From Ferroplasma sp. (GTDB lineage Archaea > Thermoplasmatota > Thermoplasmata > Thermoplasmatales > Thermoplasmataceae), in NCBI RefSeq assembly GCF_031200575.1, contig NZ_CP133597.1, positions 806,001 to 870,000 of the forward strand: a DNA stretch of 64,000 bases, read 5' to 3'. How positions within the stretch are numbered: position 1 is the first letter of the stretch; every line of letters begins with the position of its first letter. A program made the position numbers and the translations under genes. Positions 48,138-55,812 of the stretch are shown one piece after another. Under the pieces are notes generated by a model. It was not told the DNA's origin, searched no databases, and was given only the letters and a program-made list of their open reading frames with translations.

Positions 48138-48812
48138 ATGGACATCAGTGAAAAGATTGCAGGGGAAATAACAATATCTGAAACTCCTGGAATAACCATA
48201 AAAAAGTGGCGTGAGGAATTCGGCATTTCCCAAATGGAATTATCAAAATTTATGGATGTATCCCCATCTGTAATCAGTGATTATGAGTCCGGAAGAAGAA
48301 AATCACCCGGGGCCAATTCAATCAAAAAAATAGTGGATGCACTTATAAAAATAGACGAATCAAGGGGTGGTACACTTTTACGCAGGTACAACAGTGGAAT
48401 ACCATCCGATGCACTTCTGGATATAAAGGACTATGACCATGATATAGAACTCAGGTATATAATGACTAAAATTCGTGGCACAGCCTGCTCCAGGGCCGAT
48501 TTAAAGAGAAATATCAGGGGATATACAATGATAGACGGAATAAAAGCCATCCTTAAATTTTCATATGCAGAATACAGCAAACTATATGGATGGTCAAGCC
48601 AGCGCATTATTTTTATAACGGATGTATCATATGGAAGGAGCCCCATGATTGCAATCCGGGCCCACCCACTGAAGCCTGCCGCAGTTGTATACATTAAGCC
48701 CGGAAATGTGGATGAGCTGGCAATAAAACTATCTGAAATTGAAAATATACCCCTAATTAAAACAGATATGGATTACAAAACAATATCCTCTGTTATGAAC
48801 CTGTTAAGATGA
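48138..48812 (+). CDS. HTH (XRE/Cro type) transcriptional regulator, archaeal family
   Basis: The 224-residue protein has a Cro/CI-type HTH at residues 22-60 (KKWREEFGISQMELSKFMDVSPSVISDYESGRRKSPG), with the Q-x-x-L-x-x-x-x-x-x-S-x-x-S-x-Y-E-x-G pattern. The C-terminal domain of about 140 residues (RGYTMIDGIKAILKFSYAEYSKLYGWSSQRIIFITDVSYGRSPMIAIRAH) is shared by a family of archaeal regulators and may bind a ligand. Its targets are unknown. The 3' end overlaps ftsY by nine bases in convergence. Confidence 0.88.
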   Translation: MDISEKIAGEITISETPGITIKKWREEFGISQMELSKFMDVSPSVISDYESGRRKSPGANSIKKIVDALIKIDESRGGTLLRRYNSGIPSDALLDIKDYDHDIELRYIMTKIRGTACSRADLKRNIRGYTMIDGIKAILKFSYAEYSKLYGWSSQRIIFITDVSYGRSPMIAIRAHPLKPAAVVYIKPGNVDELAIKLSEIENIPLIKTDMDYKTISSVMNLLR

Positions 48813-49736
48813 AAATATTTTATTGAGATACCATTCCACGTCAAATGGTATCAGGTCTCCCATATTCTGGCCAATTCCTACAAACAGTATGGGTTTTTTA
48901 ATTCCTGCAGAAATGCTTATGATTGAACCACCCTTGGCATCTGTATCCAGCTTTGTTACAATTATTCCATCATAACTTATTTCCCTTGAAAATGTTGTAG
49001 CCTGTTCTATTACGTCCTGCCCTATCATGGCATCCAGAACAAGGAGTGTCATATCCGGCTTTGCCACACGCTTTATTTTTTTCATCTCGTCCAGGAGGTT
49101 TTTATTTGTCTGCATCCTTCCAGCTGAATCTATAAGCACAAAATCCATTTTCCTTGCCCTTGCATGGTCTATTGCATCAAAGGCAACCGAGGCCGGGTCG
49201 CTTTTAAACTCGTGTTTTATTATCTCAACGCCCACATTTCTGGCAAGTATTCCCAGCTGGTCTATGGCACCTGCCCTGAATGTATCAGAGGCTGAAAGCA
49301 CAACGCTCTTATTATGCTCTTTTAGGTAATATGCCAGTTTGCCAATTGTTGTTGTCTTGCCTGTACCGTTTATGCCCAGGAACAAAATAACATAGGGTTT
49401 TTTGTCAATGTTTAAGAGGTCTACGGCCTGATTATTATTCCTGTTAACCAGATCCCTGATAACATTTTTGAGTTCGTTTTGAACTGTTGAATAATCTACC
49501 TTTCTCTTTATTTTTCCTAGATTTGCCTTCAGCTGCCCTATAATCTCCTCAGTCGCATCAAAGCTTACATCGGATTCCAGCAATGTCTCCTGAATAGTAT
49601 CTTCAAGATCCACCCTGCGAATAACCCTGTCCTGTTCCACTGTTTTGCTGCCGGTGGACTGGCGGTCCTGATTGACCTCTTTTTCACCGTGCCCGGAGAA
49701 AACCTCTGAAAATTTCCTCTTGAGTTTATCAAACAT
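48804..49736 (-). CDS. ftsY: Signal recognition particle receptor FtsY
   Basis: The 310-residue SRP GTPase has a short charged N-terminal region, the four-helix N domain and the NG GTPase: FLGINGTGKTTTIGKLAYYL near 119, SASDTFRAGAIDQL near 148, DSAGRMQTNKNLLDEM near 204 and VTKLDTDAKGGSIIS near 258. It docks ribosome-SRP complexes to the membrane for co-translational insertion. It is the third gene of a pgk-pfdA-ftsY run; the ATG overlaps the pfdA stop. Prefoldin alpha next to ftsY is a common archaeal gene order. Confidence 0.96.
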   Translation of the reverse strand: MFDKLKRKFSEVFSGHGEKEVNQDRQSTGSKTVEQDRVIRRVDLEDTIQETLLESDVSFDATEEIIGQLKANLGKIKRKVDYSTVQNELKNVIRDLVNRNNNQAVDLLNIDKKPYVILFLGINGTGKTTTIGKLAYYLKEHNKSVVLSASDTFRAGAIDQLGILARNVGVEIIKHEFKSDPASVAFDAIDHARARKMDFVLIDSAGRMQTNKNLLDEMKKIKRVAKPDMTLLVLDAMIGQDVIEQATTFSREISYDGIIVTKLDTDAKGGSIISISAGIKKPILFVGIGQNMGDLIPFDVEWYLNKIFSS

Positions 49737-50137
49737 CAGCTTCTTCCTTCCTGTGATCTCTGTATTGAATACATCAGGGCATCGTAATTATTCTGGGCTG
49801 TTTGTTTCTGTTTGATCAGGTTGTTGTATGTATCCTGAAGGCTTTTGATATTCTCCTCCATCCTCTGTACGGTTTTTTCTCTTTCCTCCTCTATGTATAT
49901 GCTGGACCCGATGGGAACCACAATCTTGTCAGTATCCAGGGTTGCCTTTGAAAAAAGCCCTGAACCTATGGATATTTTAACGTCCTTGGAATTTTTATAA
50001 TTATTATCCTTTAAGAGCGCCAGCGTATCAGCAGATTCCTCTAGTGTCTTCATTAAAAGATTCAACCTTGAATCTATATTCTCTATTAAATTCTTTAAAT
50101 ATTCTATCTGTTCCATTAATTCATTTTCTCCCGCCAT
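49736..50137 (-). CDS. pfdA: Prefoldin alpha subunit
   Basis: The 133-residue protein has two long coiled-coil helices (residues 1-45 and 90-130) around a central beta hairpin (VKISIGSGLFSKATLDTDKIVVPIGSSIYIEE), the prefoldin alpha layout. It forms the hexameric jellyfish-like chaperone with prefoldin beta and passes nascent chains to the thermosome. GGAGGT six bases before the ATG lies in the 3' end of the pgk gene. The stop overlaps the ftsY ATG (ATGA). Confidence 0.94.
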   Translation of the reverse strand: MAGENELMEQIEYLKNLIENIDSRLNLLMKTLEESADTLALLKDNNYKNSKDVKISIGSGLFSKATLDTDKIVVPIGSSIYIEEEREKTVQRMEENIKSLQDTYNNLIKQKQTAQNNYDALMYSIQRSQEGRS

Positions 50138-51376
50138 TTAATTACCTCCAAATATCTCCCTGTTTTTGATAAGTGATTCTATAACTGGTATGGACTCACC
50201 GGATAAATAATTTATCAGGGCCCCACCACCTGTTGATATATATCCCATTGACCTTGTCAGTGAAAACTCATTTATTGCATTAATGGTATGCCCACCCCCC
50301 ACTATCTTGGAGGCATTTGATTGTGCAACGTCGTTGAACAATTCCCTCGTGCCAAGTGAATATTCATTTATTTCGTACATTCCCATTGGGCCATTCAGAA
50401 AGATATTTTTTGCGTTTCCAATTATTTTACTGAAATTTGCAACAGATTCCATGCCTATATCTGCTATTAATTCCCCCTCCGGAACATGGTCTCCGGAATT
50501 TATTCTATCTCCTGATGGATTCAGGACAAAGTCAACAGGCATATGTATGCTTTTTCTATATTTTGATAGAAGATATTTACAATCCTCTATCAGCGTTTCA
50601 TAATTCTTGCTGTGCTTCATTATGAATTCCTTATTTCTAAGGCCAATATCAACTCCGGACGCCCAGAGGAATATATTTGCAACAACACCACCGAGTATTA
50701 TGTCATCCACAATATGGTTTTCCAGGAACGGCCTTGCTACCTGTATTGCGTCTGTTATTTTTGAACCGCCAAGTATTGCCAGTTTGGGGTGCACATTTGA
50801 TGTTTTGAACGTTTCTATATTCCTTACCTCGTTCTCCATAAGCCGCCCGGCAATATTTGGCCCGGCATTCCTGAACCCTGTGAGTGTTGCCTGGGCCCTG
50901 TGTATGGCGGCAAATGCATCTATGACATAGTAGTCAAAAAACTGTGATAGGGTTTTAATAATATGGGTATTTTCCAGAGAATTTTCCTCATCCTTCACAA
51001 CCACCTCCTCACTGTAAAACCTTGAATTCTCCAGCATTATGATATCCCCTGTCTTCATACGCCTGATTCTGTCCTCAGCCGCAGATCCTATAAGGGAATC
51101 CACAAATATCACATCCCTGCCTATAAGTTTTTCAAGATGCCTTGCATGGTTATGCAAGCTGACGAAATCGCTGTCTCCCGGCCTTCCCTGATGTGCCACA
51201 ATGACCAGCTTTGAATTTTTCAGTTCATTTATTGTCTGTATGTGGTGCCTGAATCTGGTGTCATCAAGTATCTCTCCATTAATTGGGTTAATGGGAGAAT
51301 TTATATCTATCCTCAGGTAAACTCTTTTGCCGGTAAAGTCAAAATCGTTCATGGTATAAAAAGGAAAAGTATCCAT
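50138..51376 (-). CDS. pgk: Phosphoglycerate kinase
   Basis: About 412 residues. Features: KRVYLRIDINSPINP near residue 18 (family signature R-x-D-x-N-x-P), VIVAHQGRPGDSDF, HAQ-like IHRAQAT near 155, KLAILGGSKITDAI near 203, NGPMGMYEINEYSLGTREL near 336 and VGGGHTI near 360. It interconverts 1,3-bisphosphoglycerate and 3-phosphoglycerate with ATP formation. A TATA box (51407-51391, AT-rich, TTATATAAT) sits about 25 bp before the ATG at 51376, favouring that start; the ATG at 51352 (MNDFDFTGK) is where most homologues begin. Confidence 0.94.
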   Translation of the reverse strand: MDTFPFYTMNDFDFTGKRVYLRIDINSPINPINGEILDDTRFRHHIQTINELKNSKLVIVAHQGRPGDSDFVSLHNHARHLEKLIGRDVIFVDSLIGSAAEDRIRRMKTGDIIMLENSRFYSEEVVVKDEENSLENTHIIKTLSQFFDYYVIDAFAAIHRAQATLTGFRNAGPNIAGRLMENEVRNIETFKTSNVHPKLAILGGSKITDAIQVARPFLENHIVDDIILGGVVANIFLWASGVDIGLRNKEFIMKHSKNYETLIEDCKYLLSKYRKSIHMPVDFVLNPSGDRINSGDHVPEGELIADIGMESVANFSKIIGNAKNIFLNGPMGMYEINEYSLGTRELFNDVAQSNASKIVGGGHTINAINEFSLTRSMGYISTGGGALINYLSGESIPVIESLIKNREIFGGN

Positions 51377-51465
51377 GAATAGTAATGAATACATTATATA
51401 ATATTATTTTTCAAGATTCTGTATGTGTTTACTGACAATGGAATTGTTGTTGCGAATATTTTTAT

Positions 51466-52092
51466 ATGGAAACAATATTTTATGGCATGTACATCCCACG
51501 TGAATTCAAAATCGATGACCTTAAAAAGATCGTCAGATTTGTTGAAGATAACAATTTCGGCATTCTTCTGAGCATATATAACAATGAAATATACAATACC
51601 CAGATCCCCCTCATGCTGGGCAAAGAAGATGAAAAATTTGTATTAAAAGGTCATATGGCAAGGGCAAATATGCAATGGTATAGATCCAAGGGTCAGGCTG
51701 TCACTGCATTATTTACGGGCCCACATCATTACATTTCACCTTTATATTATAAAGATAAAGACTCAGTGCCCACATGGGATTATATGACCGTCAGGATGGA
51801 TGGAAAACTGGAATTAATGGATGAGGCAGAAACAAGAAAATTCTTACTGGAAATGTCACGTTTTTATGATGAGAAATGGGCAGAGGAAAGAAACGATAAG
51901 AGGGAATATTATAGCAAGATGGTGCTGCAGATTGTGGGTTTTAAAATACGGGTCTCGGCAATTAATGCAAAATTCAAGCTCAGCCAGAATCGCCCTGAGG
52001 ACATGGAAAATATAGCAATAAACCTTGATAATCTGGGAGATGCTGACGCTGTTTCAGTGGCAAGATTTATCAGGGAGGAAATTAAAAAATAA
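51466..52092 (+). CDS. PaiB-like FMN-binding protein
   Basis: The 208-residue protein has the split-barrel flavin-reductase-like fold of the PaiB family: MYIPREFKIDDLKKIVRF at the start, QIPLMLGKED, LKGHMARANMQWYRSKGQAVTALFTGPHHYISPLYYKDKDSVPTWDYMTVRMDGKLEL spanning about 50-115. The H-M-A-R-A-N and Y-I-S-P and V-P-T-W-D-Y elements are diagnostic. PaiB was described as a negative regulator in Bacillus, but its biochemical action is not settled. It ends 31 bp before tRNA-Pro and is the last gene of the core chromosome before the element. Confidence 0.9.
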   Translation: METIFYGMYIPREFKIDDLKKIVRFVEDNNFGILLSIYNNEIYNTQIPLMLGKEDEKFVLKGHMARANMQWYRSKGQAVTALFTGPHHYISPLYYKDKDSVPTWDYMTVRMDGKLELMDEAETRKFLLEMSRFYDEKWAEERNDKREYYSKMVLQIVGFKIRVSAINAKFKLSQNRPEDMENIAINLDNLGDADAVSVARFIREEIKK

Positions 52093-52123
52093 CTTTTTAT
52101 ACGGTAAATCAATTAAGACCCTA

Positions 52124-52196
52124 GGGTTTGTGGGGTAGCCTGGTATCCTTCCAGCTTCGGGAGTTGGAAACTCCGGTCCAAATCCGGACAGACCCA
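52124..52196 (+). tRNA. tRNA-Pro (anticodon CGG)
   Basis: The 73-base sequence folds as a cloverleaf: acceptor GGGTTTG/CAGACCC with discriminator A, D stem GGGT/ATCC, anticodon stem CCAGC/GTTGG around loop TTCGGGA, a four-base variable region, and T stem TCCGG/CCGGA around TCCAAAT. The anticodon CGG reads the proline codon CCG. There is no CCA in the gene and no intron. An integrase gene starts 50 bases downstream, so the 3' part of this gene is the likely attachment site (attL) of an integrated element. The mature 3' end stays intact. Confidence 0.93.
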
Positions 52197-52210
52197 TAGA
52201 TGTTCATAAT

Positions 52211-52242
52211 CGAATACCTTATATATTTCTAGTGTATATTCG
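52211..52242 (+). promoter_or_regulatory. Integrase promoter with flanking inverted repeat
   Basis: A TATA-like TTATATATTT (52219-52228) stands about 22 bp before the integrase ATG. It is flanked by CGAATA (52211-52216) and TATTCG (52237-52242), a perfect inverted repeat that would let a dimeric repressor cover the TATA box and the transcription start. Confidence 0.45.
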
Positions 52243-52245
52243 TTT

Positions 52246-53553
52246 ATGACTTTCGTAGCGAAATACAAGCATTTGTTAGAGAATGAGGAAATAAGCCGGT
52301 GGTTTGGGAACCTCAATGCTAAATCATATCTTACGGCAACTGTTTACCTCAGAGGGCTTGGCTATTATTGTGAGCTTACAGGGGCTACTCCAGATACTAT
52401 TATTCAGGATGCGAAGTCCGGGAAATTGAGAAATGACTTTATGGATTTTGTCAGGAAAATGGAAAGTGAAGGAAAGGCAGGTTCATATATTTCCCGATAC
52501 AAAAAGGTTTTACGTTCTTGGTTAGGATTCAACGGACTGGACTTCAAGCTTAATGTCAACATTGCCTATGAGAACAGATCTCCGAGAGTGGAAGGGGAGA
52601 GGATACCGGAAAAGTCTGAACTTGCAAAAATGCTGAGGAAAGGTTCAGGAAGGGCAAAAGTGGCAATTTCATTGTTAGCATTCAGTGGTTTGAGGCCCGA
52701 AACCCTTGGAAATGCAGAAGGCAAAGATGGTTTGAAACTATCAGACTTCCCGGAAATGAAGATAGAAAATGGCAAAGTGGAATTTGAAAAAATTCCCACT
52801 ATGGTTAATGTGAGATACACACTGAGCAAGGCAAGGCATACCTATTTTTCATTTCTGGGGCAAGAAGGAACGAAATACCTGAAAGAATACCTTGAAGTAA
52901 GGATAAGGGAAGGAGATAACCTGAAAGCAGACACTCCTCTATTCAAATTAGACTCACAGGGACGTATTAGCCATGAATACATAAGAACGCTACTCGCAAC
53001 AAGGGATATCAGAAAAGCTATCACCGAATCCGGTTTTTCATGGAGACCTTACGTTTTGAGGGCTTATTTTGCCACCGCTCTCGATAATGCTGAAAATAAG
53101 GGAATTATTTCCCATCCCTGGAGAATGTTTCTAATGGGTCATACCGGTGATATTGAGGCCCGTTATTCTACCAATAAGAGGCTTCCGCCGGATATGATTG
53201 AAGAAATGAGATCCGCATACCTGAAGTGTTCCAAGTTCTTTGAGACTGAGGAGAAGGGCATAAAAGAAGAGGACTATCAAAAAATACTAAGGGATGCTGC
53301 CATCGATACACTTACCGGTGCATTAGGCGTTACCCTGGATGAAGACCAGAAAGAGGAGCTCCGGAATCTTGACAGTGCTGAATATCAGAAAAGGCTTGGG
53401 GAAATATTCAAAACCAAGAAGGCTGACATCCTGAACAATGGGAATTCTCAAAAAGTGATACCTTTCAAGGACGTGGAAACATACATTGAACGGGGATGGG
53501 AATATGTGAGGGACTTTCCGGGAAGCAAGGCTATAGTGAAGCTCCCCCAATAG
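52246..53553 (+). CDS. Tyrosine recombinase (integrase) of the integrated element
   Basis: The 435-residue protein has an N-terminal core-binding domain (10-110), a catalytic domain, and a C-terminal helical tail of about 110 residues. Active-site residues: Arg150 in SGLRPETL, Lys195 in SKARHTYF, Arg272 in RPYVLRAYF (the first position of H-x-x-R is Tyr269), His299 in GHTGDIEARYS and the nucleophile Tyr307. It recombines the element with tRNA-Pro. The gene is intact, so excision remains possible. It is leaderless, with a TATA box and inverted repeat directly upstream. Confidence 0.93.
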   Translation: MTFVAKYKHLLENEEISRWFGNLNAKSYLTATVYLRGLGYYCELTGATPDTIIQDAKSGKLRNDFMDFVRKMESEGKAGSYISRYKKVLRSWLGFNGLDFKLNVNIAYENRSPRVEGERIPEKSELAKMLRKGSGRAKVAISLLAFSGLRPETLGNAEGKDGLKLSDFPEMKIENGKVEFEKIPTMVNVRYTLSKARHTYFSFLGQEGTKYLKEYLEVRIREGDNLKADTPLFKLDSQGRISHEYIRTLLATRDIRKAITESGFSWRPYVLRAYFATALDNAENKGIISHPWRMFLMGHTGDIEARYSTNKRLPPDMIEEMRSAYLKCSKFFETEEKGIKEEDYQKILRDAAIDTLTGALGVTLDEDQKEELRNLDSAEYQKRLGEIFKTKKADILNNGNSQKVIPFKDVETYIERGWEYVRDFPGSKAIVKLPQ

Positions 53554-53952
53554 GCATGTGGACAGGTAAAATCATATTAAGGGTAGAATTACACCACCCA
53601 TGCCTCTTACACTGTAAAATCATTGAGATAACGGTTAATTTATTTTCAGTTTAGAATTGTTTTTACACCCTCTTATCTTGCGATTAAAAAATAGGTTAAA
53701 ATACCCCTAATTCGCTTCTAAAGTATGTTAATGGTTATTCTACTGTAAGCATACTTTCTTTTAAATTTGCCCTCATTTGCTTCATTTTTAAAACCGGAAT
53801 TTTTGATTAATTATTTTGAAGTTTATTATGTTCATTATTAGTAAAAATACTACATACAACACAGACACTCAATATCCGGCATAGATAGAAGCACAAACAT
53901 TATTATCTGATGTTGATATTGTAAATAGAAAATTAAAAAAAGAGGCTTTATT
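53554..53952. other. AT-rich spacer between integrase and type III methylase
   Basis: No gene-like open frame is seen on either strand. An 8-bp inverted repeat AAAGTATG (53720-53727) / CATACTTT (53750-53757) encloses 22 bases and could be a protein-binding site controlling the restriction-modification genes. No duplicate of the tRNA-Pro 3' end is present. Confidence 0.4.
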
Positions 53953-55812
53953 ATGGAAAAAGATGAAAAATATGTGGAACTCCTTTGGTACGATAAATAT
54001 AAAAAAATGAATTTAAGTAATAGGTTACCTATTGATTATCCCAACTTACCGTTTCAGGTCATAGAGACCGTTAATAAGCCTCGTCCCAAAGGCGGTTTAA
54101 ACAATTCCCTTTTCCCGGAAGATAAATGGCCAGATAGATATCCAATTGATTGGAAGAATAAGCTTATTTGGGGCGATAACAAACTGGTAATGTCATCGCT
54201 TTTAAAACAGGGTTGGGCAGGGAAAATAAATCTAATATACATTGACCCTCCATTTTATACCGGAGCCGACTTTTCATATACCACACAGGTTAATGACGAT
54301 ACAGAAGTAGAGAAGGAACCATCAGTAATAGAGCAGAGAGCCTATAGAGATACTTGGAGTGGTGGTATATCTTCATATCTTAAGTATATGTATGAGAGAT
54401 TATCAATAATGAGAGATCTATTAGCCGATAATGGCTCGATTTACATTCATTTGGATTGGCGTGTGAGCCATTATGTAAAAATTATATGTGACGAAATTTT
54501 TGGTATCAACTTTATGGCTGATATAGTATGGCATTATCATACTGGTGGTGTAAGCAAGCTAAATTGGGGAAGAAAACATGATACCATACTGTTTTATGTA
54601 AAGAATAAGGATTCCGACTTCACATTTAACCTAATTAAGGAGAAGCGATATTATGAAAAACCCTTTTTTAACTCCACAGAGGGATACCAAACAGATGAGA
54701 ATGGAAAAATATACGTCATGGCACATCCTGATGATGTGTGGGATATCCCTGCCGTGCTAAACGTATCAAGCCAATTTATAGGATACCCCACTCAGAAACC
54801 TGAAGCACTGCTTGAGCGCGTAATAAAGGCATCAAGCAATAAAGGAGACATTGTTGCCGACTTCTTCTGCGGTTCCGGTACAACATTGGCCGTGGCAGAG
54901 AAATTAGGTAGAAGATGGATCGGTTCTGATTTGTCCAAATATGCAATTCAAGTTAGTAGGAAGAGATTGCTAGATATCCATAACTCCAAGAATTTAACTA
55001 ATGAAGAAGTTAATAAATATGGAAAACCTGCAAGACCATTTGAAATACATAATATAGGAAATTACGAAATGGCGTATTGGAAGGAAAACCCAACAGACTA
55101 CATCGAATTTATGATTAAATTATATAAATCCAAACGGGAAAATGGGTACAAATATATACATGCATCAATTGGTAACAGAGCAGTGCACATAGGTCCAATC
55201 AACGCACCCGTTTCCATGGATGAGATTGGAAATTTTGTATCTGAATGCATCTCCAGTGGATTTAACAAGGCAGATGTTCTTGGATGGGAGTGGAATTACG
55301 AAGTAAATGAACTTGCAAAAAAGGTTGCAGAAGGAGATGGTGTGGAACTTAACCTAATTCAAATACCAAACGTAAATGAGCTAAAGTCTGCACTTGCAGA
55401 TACAAAAATAGATTTAAAATTGTTAAAAATTCCAGACCAAGTGATAGAGAAAAATCTGATTCCAACAGTTAAATTTAACCCGCTTGCATATCTCGAGGTC
55501 TCTAAGAAAATAAAGGGGAAAGAAATAATTTTGAAAATTGAGGATTTTCAAATTTCAGAAACGCCTGACATTTCTGATATAATTGAAACGATAAAGGACT
55601 CAAGGCAGTTAATTGATTATTGGGCTATCGATTGGGATTATAAAAGCGATACTTTTCATAATCAATGGCAGAGCTATAGAACTAAAAAAGATTTAAAAGT
55701 AGAGTACGAAGCCAAACATAATTACGAAAATAATGGAGAATATACAATAATGGTAAAAGTTGTTGATGTTTTTGGAAACGATACCAATAAGGTGCTGAAG
55801 GTGGAGATATGA
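53953..55812 (+). CDS. mod: Type III restriction-modification N6-adenine methyltransferase (Mod)
   Basis: The 619-residue protein has the catalytic motif DPPF at 98-101 within LIYIDPPFYTGADFSY, before the SAM-binding motif DFFCGSGTTLAVAEKLGRRWIGSD near 304. This beta-class order (DPPY-type motif first) with a central target-recognition region matches type III Mod proteins, which methylate adenine in an asymmetric site. The C-terminal part (380-619) has a beta-rich end GEYTIMVKVVDVFGNDTNK. Mod also supplies specificity to the nuclease encoded next. The stop overlaps the res ATG (ATGA). Confidence 0.93.
   Translation: MEKDEKYVELLWYDKYKKMNLSNRLPIDYPNLPFQVIETVNKPRPKGGLNNSLFPEDKWPDRYPIDWKNKLIWGDNKLVMSSLLKQGWAGKINLIYIDPPFYTGADFSYTTQVNDDTEVEKEPSVIEQRAYRDTWSGGISSYLKYMYERLSIMRDLLADNGSIYIHLDWRVSHYVKIICDEIFGINFMADIVWHYHTGGVSKLNWGRKHDTILFYVKNKDSDFTFNLIKEKRYYEKPFFNSTEGYQTDENGKIYVMAHPDDVWDIPAVLNVSSQFIGYPTQKPEALLERVIKASSNKGDIVADFFCGSGTTLAVAEKLGRRWIGSDLSKYAIQVSRKRLLDIHNSKNLTNEEVNKYGKPARPFEIHNIGNYEMAYWKENPTDYIEFMIKLYKSKRENGYKYIHASIGNRAVHIGPINAPVSMDEIGNFVSECISSGFNKADVLGWEWNYEVNELAKKVAEGDGVELNLIQIPNVNELKSALADTKIDLKLLKIPDQVIEKNLIPTVKFNPLAYLEVSKKIKGKEIILKIEDFQISETPDISDIIETIKDSRQLIDYWAIDWDYKSDTFHNQWQSYRTKKDLKVEYEAKHNYENNGEYTIMVKVVDVFGNDTNKVLKVEI

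Noticed and set aside
52246-53553. A split SSV-type integrase
   Set aside because: The gene is complete from core-binding domain to catalytic Tyr, with no attachment sequence inside it.
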